Below, piece after piece: positions 1 to 5,829 of a stretch of DNA of 8,950 nucleotides; the stretch's first letter is position 1; each line of letters starts with the position of its first letter. The DNA comes from Actinomycetes bacterium (GTDB lineage: Bacteria > Actinomycetota > Acidimicrobiia > Acidimicrobiales > Acidimicrobiaceae). The translations under genes and the position numbers were made by a program. Where the stretch lies: contig JAKBGL010000043.1 of NCBI GenBank assembly GCA_021833085.1, positions 1-8,950 on the forward strand, read 5' to 3'. The notes under the pieces were generated by a model that had not been told where the DNA came from, searched no databases, and saw nothing but the letters and a program-made list of their open reading frames with translations.

Positions 1-366
1 GAGTTAGTGACCCTCTAAAGAGATATCACAGCACTCTTGCAGCAATGTAGTGCCCAAATCAAGAACTGGTACCACTCTGAGCTGGGAGTTTGTCTTTGAT
101 GGGCGAAAGTTGGGCTAGCGACGATCTCGTCGTTCAAACCGACTGGCTTTTGCAGAGTGGAATCCATGGTCGGCTTCGACGAGGACCTTTAGCGCACTGA
201 GGCTTAGCTGCGTGGATTCGCGGTCGACTTACGTTCAAGGAACTGACCCAACGCGAGCATTTTAGAGAGTCTGCGTTGGGTCTTTACGCTTCTTTCGATG
301 AGTTACATATCCCGCTTCTTGGTGAAGGAGGGGATCGTAACGCACTGCTTATATCAAGAGACTCAT
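1..366. other. Intergenic stretch downstream of serA, no gene supported
   Basis: All six frames are broken by stops at short intervals. The longest open stretch is 49 codons on the plus strand (119-265). It has no ATG, no ribosome binding site and an Arg/Ser-rich composition, and it runs into the hairpin at 245-282, so I do not call it. A plus-strand frame is open from the window edge to a TAG at 48-50 (15 codons) and could be the tail of an upstream gene, but that is too short to judge. What can be seen is structure: a 10-bp hairpin at 245-282, a short hairpin at 117-134 (AGCGACG, loop ATCT, CGTCGTT, one G-U pair), and an imperfect pairing of CCGAC (139-143) with a GTCGG near 170. I recognise no known RNA family here. 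Confidence 0.55.
245..282 (+). terminator. Strong hairpin, probable terminator
   Basis: GACCCAACGC (245-254) is perfectly complementary to GCGTTGGGTC (273-282), giving a 10-bp GC-rich stem with an 18-nt loop. On the plus strand it is followed by TTT and a pyrimidine-rich stretch (TTTACGCTTCTTT). On the minus strand the trailing sequence, AGTTCCTT, is less T-rich. It lies about 85-120 bp downstream of the serA stop, so it may end serA transcription, a plus-strand gene entering from the left, or both. The stem is seen directly. The terminator function is inferred, and the poor uridine tract leaves room for an RNA-stability role. Confidence 0.5.
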
Positions 367-1941
367 CTACTCGTCCTCGCAACTAACGGACTTTGCGTAG
401 ATGATTCCTTCGGAGGTTGAGAGCTGCTCGGTGATCTCTTCGGGTATCTCTTGATCTGTCGCGATTATCATGAGCGCAGTTCCACCTGTACTTGTTGGAC
501 TGACACCCATAGAGGAGATCGATATTCCGTTCTCGCCCAAAACGGTACCTACGAGTCCGATCTTGCCCGGTCGATCGTCGTTTTTGACCACAAGCATATT
601 CTTAGCTGGTGGAACCTCAACTGCGTGACCGTCTACTTCAACTATTTTGGGTGTGTTGGATGGACCTATTGTCGTTCCTGAGACGGAGTGTTTCGCTGAT
701 CGAATCGAGATGAGAGATACATAGTCTTTAGGAGTCGAGGAGGTGGTTTCGGAGATCTCTAGTCCGCGTTCCGCAGCTAGCTGTGGTGCATTGACGTAGG
801 ATACGGGTTCATTGGTTCCTGCCGCAAAAAGCCCCTTAATCGCGGACAGAGTTAAGATGCGAGTATCTTCAGTTGCGATGTTTCCCTGGTACTCTAACTG
901 AACAGAGGAAGGGAGTGCGTCTGAAAGAGACCCAAGGAATCTTCCTAAAGCCTCAGCGATACCAAGGAAAGGCTTGATAGCTGGAGAGGCTTCCGAGGCG
1001 TTTATATTTACTGCAAAAGGTACAAACTCGTTCGAGAAGGCAAGAAGAAGCTGCTCTGCTATGGTGATGCCTGCCTTGTCCTGTGCTTCGGTAGTCGAAG
1101 CGCCGAGGTGAGGTGTTACGACTACTTGAGGATGTCCTACTAAGGGCGACCCGTGTGGTGGTTCTTCAGCGAATACGTCGAGTGCGGCACCACCAACTTT
1201 GCCAGACGAAATGGCTTCGTAGAGTGCTTCTTCATCGACGATTCCGCCACGAGACGCGTTTATGATTCGTATCCCGTCTTTGGCCTTTGCTAGTAGATCT
1301 TTGTTAATCAGGCCAAGGGTCTCTTTCGACTTCGGAAGGTGGATAGATACGAAGTCGGCAGAGGATATCAAATGTTCCAATGAGTGAAGTCCTACTCCCA
1401 TCTTCTCCGCTCTCTCTTGTGATATGTAGGGGTCATAGGCGATGAGAGTCATGCCAAAGGCTAGGCATCTTTGAGCGACTAGAGCTCCGATTCGACCTAG
1501 GCCGATGATTCCCATAGTCTTTCCATAGAGCTCGACGCCTTCGAACTTAGACCTTTCCCACTTACCCTGAACCAAAGAGTTGTGTGCCTGAGGGATGTTT
1601 CGTGCTTGGGAGAGCAGAAGAGCAATAGCGTGTTCTGCTGCGGAGAGAATATTGGACTGTGGAGCGTTTACTACCATCACTCCATGTTGAGTTGCGACTT
1701 TTACATCGACATTGTCGAGTCCGATTCCGGCACGTCCCACTACCTTGAGTTTGGGGGCGTTTTCGATAACCTCTTTAGTAATCTTTGTGGCCGAGCGGAC
1801 TACGACACCTTCGGTGTCTGACATCAGTTCGAGCAACCGCTCTGGAGTGGGATTTAACTCTATTACGACCTCGTGTCCACCTTGTCGAAGAAGGTCAACT
1901 CCGTTTTGTGCTATCTCCTCGGCAATTAAAACTTTGGCCAT
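367..1941 (-). CDS. serA: D-3-phosphoglycerate dehydrogenase
   Basis: SerA oxidises 3-phosphoglycerate to 3-phosphohydroxypyruvate with NAD+, the first committed step of serine synthesis in the cytosol. At 524 residues it is the long form, with these parts in order: a split substrate-binding domain (about 1-100 and 285-315), an NAD-binding Rossmann domain (about 101-284), an intervening allosteric (ASB-type) domain (about 316-445) and a C-terminal ACT domain (about 449-522). The dinucleotide motif GLGRIG is at 147-152, with the ribose-binding acid D170. The catalytic triad is R231 (NASRGG), E260 (DVFAEEPP) and H278 (TPHLGAST), with the same spacing as in the human enzyme. The ATG start is preceded by a good ribosome site (AAAGGTGA, 1945-1952); the stop is TAG at 367-369. 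It lies 124 bp downstream of a same-strand acyl-CoA dehydrogenase gene, with its own candidate promoter and leader hairpin. Family and domain layout are certain. Serine feedback through the ACT domain is likely but not shown. Confidence 0.97.
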   Translation of the reverse strand: MAKVLIAEEIAQNGVDLLRQGGHEVVIELNPTPERLLELMSDTEGVVVRSATKITKEVIENAPKLKVVGRAGIGLDNVDVKVATQHGVMVVNAPQSNILSAAEHAIALLLSQARNIPQAHNSLVQGKWERSKFEGVELYGKTMGIIGLGRIGALVAQRCLAFGMTLIAYDPYISQERAEKMGVGLHSLEHLISSADFVSIHLPKSKETLGLINKDLLAKAKDGIRIINASRGGIVDEEALYEAISSGKVGGAALDVFAEEPPHGSPLVGHPQVVVTPHLGASTTEAQDKAGITIAEQLLLAFSNEFVPFAVNINASEASPAIKPFLGIAEALGRFLGSLSDALPSSVQLEYQGNIATEDTRILTLSAIKGLFAAGTNEPVSYVNAPQLAAERGLEISETTSSTPKDYVSLISIRSAKHSVSGTTIGPSNTPKIVEVDGHAVEVPPAKNMLVVKNDDRPGKIGLVGTVLGENGISISSMGVSPTSTGGTALMIIATDQEIPEEITEQLSTSEGIIYAKSVSCEDE

Positions 1942-1944
1942 ATG

Positions 1945-1952
1945 TCACCTTT
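1945..1952 (-). promoter_or_regulatory. Ribosome binding site of serA
   Basis: On the minus strand this reads AAAGGTGA, complementary to the usual 16S 3' end, and it stops 3 nt before the ATG. It supports the chosen start and lies 6 nt downstream of the leader hairpin at 1959-1977. Confidence 0.75.
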
Positions 1953-1958
1953 CCCTCG

Positions 1959-1977
1959 AGTCTTTGCCACAAAGACT
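1959..1977 (-). promoter_or_regulatory. Perfect leader hairpin upstream of serA
   Basis: AGTCTTTG (1959-1966) and CAAAGACT (1970-1977) form an uninterrupted 8-bp inverted repeat around a 3-nt centre. As RNA it is a tight hairpin ending 6 nt before the serA ribosome binding site. As DNA it is a near-palindrome that could bind a dimeric regulator. There is no T-tract, so a terminator is unlikely. If the promoter proposed at 1992-2020 is right, the hairpin begins about 8 nt into the transcript. The repeat is seen directly; a regulatory or stabilising function is inferred. Confidence 0.5.
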
Positions 1978-1991
1978 GGTTCAAACCGCTA

Positions 1992-2020
1992 ACTATAACC
2001 TAGCAAGTCATAATTTGAAA
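1992..2020 (-). promoter_or_regulatory. Candidate serA promoter
   Basis: On the minus strand a -10-like TATAGT (1992-1997) follows a weak -35-like TTTCAA (2015-2020) with a 17-bp spacer. The -35 matches the consensus at only three positions, so the call rests mostly on the -10, the spacing and the need for a promoter in this 124-bp gap. The predicted transcript starts near 1985 and carries a leader of about 44 nt containing the 1959-1977 hairpin. Read-through from the upstream acyl-CoA dehydrogenase gene is the alternative. Confidence 0.3.
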
Positions 2021-2065
2021 ATTGGTTGTACCAGTGACGAGGTTTGGCTTTTGTTCTGCGCCTTG

Positions 2066-3283
2066 TTAATTTCGTGGGGTCTCAGCCCACGACTTCTCTT
2101 TGTCGATCCTGGGCTCTCCTGGTAGACCAAGAACTCTTTCCCCCAAAATATTTTTCATAATCTCAGAGGTTCCACCCTCTATAGAGTTTGCTCGAGATCG
2201 CAAAAACGCTTTAGGAAGGTCGTACGCTGCACGAATGCGATCGCCTTGTTCGTCCGTAAAGTCTGGTCTATGCATCTCGTAACTCTCGTACAAGAGACCG
2301 TCGTGACCGAGGAGATCGATAGCAAAGGAGTAGATCTTTTTGTTAAGTTCAGCGTATAGCAACTTTGCTACTGATCCCTCAGGTCCGGGATTTCCGGCAC
2401 TTCTTGTCTGGCCGGCTCTAATATTGAGTAATCTTCCTGCTTCAGCTGAGGTCCATAGTTTCATAAAGTCTGCTTTTTGTTCGGGAGTTACATGGGTAGA
2501 GTTCTTTATAATCTTAAGCGCTTCTCCAATTGCACCAGAGTTACGCGGGGCTATATTCCCACCGATGGAGAGCCTTTCGTTCATTAACGTCGTGATCGCA
2601 CCTGACCAACCACTTCCAACGTTGCCTAGCCTCTGGGAGTCTGGGACTCTGACCTCGTTGAAGAAAACCTCGTTGAACTCAGCGTCGCCGGTAATTTGAC
2701 GAAGTGGACGTACCTCTACTCCAGGAGTTTGCATATCAACGACGAAGTAGGTTAGACCTTTGTGTTTGGGTAGATCTGGGTCGGTACGAGCTAAAAGCAT
2801 TCCCCAGCGAGATACGTGTGCTAAGGTCGTCCAAGTCTTCTGCCCATTTACAATCCAGAGGTCTCCGTCTCGTTCTGCTCGAGTTGCGAGGCTGGCTACA
2901 TCTGACCCTGCCCCCGGCTCTGAGAACAGTTGACACCAGATCTCCTCAGTTGTAAAACAGGGACGTAGGAGCCTCTCGGCAAGCTCTCGGGATCCGTGGG
3001 TAAAGACGGTTGGAGCCGCCATACCTACGCCTATTGGATTTCGAAAGAAGTTGTTTGGTGCTCCAGCTTTTCTAAGTTCACTTTGAACAAGCTCTTGGTA
3101 AGAGGGGGGTATCTCAAGTCCACCGAGTCCTTTGGGAAAGTGTACATAAGCTAATCCCAAGTCAAACTGCGCGCCCCAGAACTCAACGGGGTTTGTTCTA
3201 CTGGGAGGATAGCTCTCCAATAGTTCTGTAACTATAGCCATGAGATCGGTTTCGGTCCTAGCTTCAGCGCCTACATTGGTCAA
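2066..3283 (-). CDS. Acyl-CoA dehydrogenase (actinobacterial FadE type)
   Basis: This is a flavin-dependent enzyme of the acyl-CoA dehydrogenase family. It removes two hydrogens from an acyl-CoA to give the 2-enoyl-CoA and passes electrons to electron-transfer flavoprotein. Of 405 residues, about 1-115 form the N-terminal helical domain, 116-215 the beta domain (flavin/substrate signature LFSEPGAGSD, 119-128; WTT at 151-153) and 230-390 the C-terminal helical domain. The likely catalytic base is E369 in SIEGGTSE, the variant of YEGT typical of mycobacterial FadE subfamilies acting on branched, aromatic or steroid-like acyl-CoAs; the substrate here is unknown. The start is a TTG with a perfect AAGGAG six bases upstream, better supported than the internal ATG at codon 15. 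It is divergent from the esterase-like gene and upstream of serA on the same strand. No partner FadE subunit lies beside it. The family is certain; the chain-length or side-chain specificity cannot be told. Confidence 0.93.
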   Translation of the reverse strand: MTNVGAEARTETDLMAIVTELLESYPPSRTNPVEFWGAQFDLGLAYVHFPKGLGGLEIPPSYQELVQSELRKAGAPNNFFRNPIGVGMAAPTVFTHGSRELAERLLRPCFTTEEIWCQLFSEPGAGSDVASLATRAERDGDLWIVNGQKTWTTLAHVSRWGMLLARTDPDLPKHKGLTYFVVDMQTPGVEVRPLRQITGDAEFNEVFFNEVRVPDSQRLGNVGSGWSGAITTLMNERLSIGGNIAPRNSGAIGEALKIIKNSTHVTPEQKADFMKLWTSAEAGRLLNIRAGQTRSAGNPGPEGSVAKLLYAELNKKIYSFAIDLLGHDGLLYESYEMHRPDFTDEQGDRIRAAYDLPKAFLRSRANSIEGGTSEIMKNILGERVLGLPGEPRIDKEKSWAETPRN

Positions 3284-3289
3284 CTTTTG

Positions 3290-3295
3290 CTCCTT
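3290..3295 (-). promoter_or_regulatory. Ribosome binding site deciding a TTG start
   Basis: On the minus strand AAGGAG lies 6 nt before the TTG at 3283-3281, ideal spacing, and so fixes the start of the acyl-CoA dehydrogenase gene at a non-ATG codon. The site is inside one arm of the 9-bp inverted repeat at 3290-3349. Confidence 0.75.
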
Positions 3296-3349
3296 GATTA
3301 AGCGTGTAAGTACTTTAGCAAACTCTGCTTAGCTATTTGTATCAAGGAG
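3290..3349. repeat. Perfect 9-bp inverted repeat in a divergent intergenic region
   Basis: CTCCTTGAT (3290-3298) is the exact reverse complement of ATCAAGGAG (3341-3349), with a 42-bp spacer, in the 113 bp between the divergent acyl-CoA dehydrogenase and esterase-like genes. The left arm contains the ribosome binding site of the dehydrogenase gene. If its transcript starts beyond 3349, the distal arm could pair with and mask that site. Alternatively the arms are half-sites for a regulator of both genes. The spacer holds a further 8-bp palindrome, AAGTACTT (3308-3315). The repeat is observed; each function is inference. Confidence 0.5.
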
Positions 3350-3396
3350 ATTGCCTGAGACTTGAATTTTAAACCAGCTGTGGTAGCTGCGTAGTT

Positions 3397-4491
3397 GTGT
3401 TCAGGGAATTAGTACGGTGGGCTACACTTCGAGTAGGTCAAGATATCGAAAGTAGAGTGGCGAGGTCAAGCGTGTATCCATGGAGTCGAGAGTTTGAGGG
3501 CCGTTGGGAGAGTCATGAGATTGAGAGCGAAGCTCTAAAGGGTAACCCTCTAGGAGATCCTCATAAGAGGCCGATATACGTCTACTTGCCGCCATCTTAC
3601 GACACCTCTGTGGATCTGTACCCGGTTATATATGTCCTTCAAGGAATGACGGGCCAGGTGGATATGTGGTGGAACCGGTCGGCTTTTAGACCCACTACGC
3701 CAGAGTCTATAGATAGGTTGTTCTCAGATCCAGATGTTCATGACGCTATCGTTGTGCTTCTTGATGCTTGGACGTCTTATGGAGGCAGTCAGTTTCTAAA
3801 CTCAAAGGGCACTGGTAGGTACCTTGACTATGTAACTGAGGACGTTGTTGGCTATATAGACGAGAACTTTCGAACCGTTCCTGATGTCGCTAAGCGAGCC
3901 GTGACTGGCAAGTCGTCTGGTGGTTATGGTGCAATGGTGTTACCGATGCTTAGGCCAGGAGTCTTCGGCGCTCTCTCCACTCATGCTGGAGACGCAGCCT
4001 TTGAGTGGTGTTATCAGGGTGACCTCGCTCAAAGTGCTAGAGCCCTGATTGAACACTATAACGGAAGCTTTGATGAGTTTTGGGCGGATTTTAGGACACG
4101 TCCTGCCTTTACTAAGCCGTGGGATCCGGTTCTTTTGAACGTCTATGCTATGGCTGCATGTTACTCAACCGATGATGATGGTACTGTGCGCGTTCCCTTT
4201 GATGCTCGAAGTGGCCTCATAGATGACGATGTCTGGTCACGGTGGTTGGCTCTCGACCCGGTACGCCTGGCTAGAACTCATGTCGAGGAACTGAAGCTGC
4301 TCAAAGGTATCTGGATCGATGCGGGGCGCTCTGATGAGTACTATCTTGATGTTGGTGCTCGGTGTTTTTCGGAGGTGCTCTCTACCTTGGGGGTGAAACA
4401 TCGTTTTGAACTCTTTGATGGACGCCACGGATCTATAGAGTACAGATATCCCAGTGCGATAAGGTATCTCGCAGAGGTTCTACATACTTAG
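3397..4491 (+). CDS. Esterase-like alpha/beta hydrolase (esterase D / enterochelin esterase-like)
   Basis: A 364-residue serine hydrolase of the esterase D-type alpha/beta fold (Pfam PF00756-like). The fold begins near residue 58 with IYVYLPPSYD. The nucleophile is S173 in GKSSG. The acid is probably D313 in the IDAGRSDE segment, and the general base is H344 in DGRHGS. A conserved block DAWTSYGGSQ at 123-132 and an inserted Trp/Phe-rich helical stretch (about 196-250) look like a substrate-pocket lid. There is no signal peptide or membrane segment, so it is probably cytosolic. The GTG start follows an in-frame TAA at 3370-3372 and has only a weak ribosome site. A GTG at codon 26 (3472-3474) with a GAGGTC-like site upstream is an alternative, which would leave the fold intact. 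It is divergent from an acyl-CoA dehydrogenase gene and precedes another on the same strand. The substrate is unknown; a carboxylic ester or thioester is plausible from context only. Confidence 0.82.
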   Translation: MFRELVRWATLRVGQDIESRVARSSVYPWSREFEGRWESHEIESEALKGNPLGDPHKRPIYVYLPPSYDTSVDLYPVIYVLQGMTGQVDMWWNRSAFRPTTPESIDRLFSDPDVHDAIVVLLDAWTSYGGSQFLNSKGTGRYLDYVTEDVVGYIDENFRTVPDVAKRAVTGKSSGGYGAMVLPMLRPGVFGALSTHAGDAAFEWCYQGDLAQSARALIEHYNGSFDEFWADFRTRPAFTKPWDPVLLNVYAMAACYSTDDDGTVRVPFDARSGLIDDDVWSRWLALDPVRLARTHVEELKLLKGIWIDAGRSDEYYLDVGARCFSEVLSTLGVKHRFELFDGRHGSIEYRYPSAIRYLAEVLHT

Positions 4492-4570
4492 TCACTTAGC
4501 CTTAGCATGACAGCGCTGCGGAGTCGGAGTGATCTATGTAAATTAGCTGTAGTTGTAAGATAATGGTGAT

Positions 4571-4612
4571 AGGAGAAGTGGTAGGTCGCCTTCTAATTTG
4601 GGATTCTCCTTT
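4571..4612 (+). promoter_or_regulatory. Inverted repeat in the leader of the FadE25-like gene
   Basis: AGGAGAA (4571-4577) and TTCTCCT (4604-4610) are perfect complements 26 nt apart, just after a -10-like GATAAT (4559-4564). AGAAG within the left arm can also pair with CTTCT (4590-4594), so two exclusive folds are possible. Only two T residues follow the right arm, so it is a poor terminator for the esterase-like gene. It may be a leader structure or chance. The rest of the 141-bp gap shows a CTTAGC doublet (4495-4506) and a CAGCGCTG palindrome (4511-4518). Confidence 0.3.
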
Positions 4613-4632
4613 AGAACTGAAAGAATGTTTAT

Positions 4633-5778
4633 ATGAGTAACTTTGTGCTAACGGCGGAACAGAAAGAGTTCAGAGCTGTAATAAGAAGGTTTGCGGAGGA
4701 AAAGGTCGCACCACATGCTGCGGAGGTTGACAACGCTGCGGTGTTTCCATGGGACTCATTTAAAGCTTGTGTTGAGATGGAGTTGCCAGCGCTCGGACTT
4801 CCTGAGGCTTATGGCGGGTCGGGTGCTACAAGTGTCGATCAAGCGATCATGGTAGAAGAGTTGGCTCGAGTGTGTGCGTCCACTTCACTTACGATGTTGA
4901 TCTCAAAGCTTGGGATGATCCCGGTGCTGTATTGGGGCTCAGAGGCGCTAAAGAAAAAGTACATTCCCAATGTTGCTCTAGGGCTAGCTCAGGCTTCGTA
5001 CTGCCTATCGGAACCTGATGCTGGATCTGACGTGGCGTCGATGAAGACTAAAGCGGTGAGAGACGGAGACTCATACGTCATTAGCGGAACCAAGTACTGG
5101 GTTACAAACGCTGGAGTATCCGATACCTATACAGTCTTTGCTAAAACGGACCCAGAAGCTGGTCATAGAGGTATTTCAGCATTTGTGGTTGAAAAAGATT
5201 GGGGCGTACAAGTAACAAAACTAGAAGAGAAACTTGGAGTTAGAGGATCCCCTACCGGTGAAGTGCTCTTTGATGAGGTAAGGGTTCCTGTTGAAAATCG
5301 TATCGGTGAAGAGGGACAAGGCTTTTACATCGCTATGGGAACCTTAGATCGTAGTCGTCCAATGATCGGTGCGCAGGCGGTTGGAATCGCTCAAGGAGCG
5401 ATAGATTACGCGGTGAACTACGCGAAACAGCGTAAGCAGTTCGGCCGAGCAGTAACAGATAACCAAGGAATCCAGTTCATGATAGCGGACATGGAAACCA
5501 AAGTGGAGGCTTCGAGAGGGCTGGTATATCACGCGTGTGCGTTGGTGGATGACGACCCAGATAATGAGCTTTCCAAATTTGGAGCTATGGCGAAGATGTT
5601 CGCTTCTGACAACGCAATGGCTGTAACGGTAGATGCAGTTCAACTCCTTGGCGGCTACGGCTTTACTAAGGATTTTCCACTAGAGCGCCTTATGCGTGAC
5701 GCTAAGATTACTCAGATATACGAGGGTACTAATCAGGTCCAACGGATCGTAGTGGCCCGATCCGTATTAAATCGTTAG
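4633..5778 (+). CDS. Acyl-CoA dehydrogenase, FadE25-like
   Basis: A canonical flavin-linked acyl-CoA dehydrogenase catalysing the first step of beta-oxidation or branched-chain acyl-CoA catabolism, with electrons going to electron-transfer flavoprotein. Its 381 residues match the family's usual length. The N-terminal helical domain spans about 1-120 and the beta domain 121-220, carrying signature CLSEPDAGSD (124-133). The C-terminal helical domain spans about 235-380, with the second signature beginning QLLGGYGF (337-344) and the catalytic base E364 in YEGTNQ. The GAQAVGIAQGA and QRKQFGR segments closely recall mycobacterial FadE25 from memory. The short/medium-chain class is likely, but length specificity is not decidable. 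The ATG start has only a weak purine stretch (GAAAGAA) upstream, and a predicted leader structure precedes it. It forms a probable operon with the hydroxyacyl-CoA dehydrogenase 51 bp downstream. No ETF gene is adjacent. Confidence 0.96.
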   Translation: MSNFVLTAEQKEFRAVIRRFAEEKVAPHAAEVDNAAVFPWDSFKACVEMELPALGLPEAYGGSGATSVDQAIMVEELARVCASTSLTMLISKLGMIPVLYWGSEALKKKYIPNVALGLAQASYCLSEPDAGSDVASMKTKAVRDGDSYVISGTKYWVTNAGVSDTYTVFAKTDPEAGHRGISAFVVEKDWGVQVTKLEEKLGVRGSPTGEVLFDEVRVPVENRIGEEGQGFYIAMGTLDRSRPMIGAQAVGIAQGAIDYAVNYAKQRKQFGRAVTDNQGIQFMIADMETKVEASRGLVYHACALVDDDPDNELSKFGAMAKMFASDNAMAVTVDAVQLLGGYGFTKDFPLERLMRDAKITQIYEGTNQVQRIVVARSVLNR

Positions 5779-5818
5779 AGTGAACTCCAGCAGTTTATAT
5801 TTTAGGTATCTCGTCTAC

Positions 5819-5826
5819 AGAGGTGA
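5819..5826 (+). promoter_or_regulatory. Ribosome binding site deciding a TTG start
   Basis: AGAGGTGA lies 3 nt before the TTG at 5830-5832 and is strongly complementary to the 16S 3' end. Its last three bases are an in-frame TGA, so the reading frame cannot begin farther upstream. Since the GxGxxG motif starts at residue 9, TTG is effectively the only usable start. Confidence 0.8.
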
Positions 5827-5829
5827 CGT

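Noticed and set aside
51..240. A tmRNA, 6S RNA or similar known RNA in the left intergenic region
   Set aside because: No tRNA-like TTCGAAT arm with a matching acceptor, no tag-like reading frame with a plausible resume codon, and no large internal bulge could be identified by eye.
119..265. Plus-strand 49-codon open stretch in the left intergenic region
   Set aside because: No ATG, no ribosome site, Arg/Ser-rich sequence, and it ends inside the hairpin at 245-282.
2023..2033. TGGT-TGT-ACCA repeat as terminator of the acyl-CoA dehydrogenase gene
   Set aside because: The stem is only 4 bp and the following T run on the minus strand is short; too weak to call.
1712..2125. Plus-strand open frame of 137 codons antisense to serA, its upstream gap and the end of the acyl-CoA dehydrogenase gene
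   Set aside because: It runs opposite two well-supported genes, has a Ser/Pro/Leu-rich composition typical of a shadow frame, and shows no domain.
2340..2699. Plus-strand open frame of 119 codons inside the acyl-CoA dehydrogenase gene
   Set aside because: Antisense shadow of a clearly coding region with no recognisable motif.
3351..3365. TTG-CCT-GAG-ACT-TGA mini-frame after the AAGGAG on the plus strand, as a leader peptide for the hydrolase
   Set aside because: Only 1 nt separates the AAGGAG from the TTG, it is four codons long, and it has no regulatory codon run.
5344..5643. Minus-strand open frame of 99 codons inside the FadE25-like gene
   Set aside because: Antisense to a conserved enzyme core; composition and lack of any motif point to a shadow.
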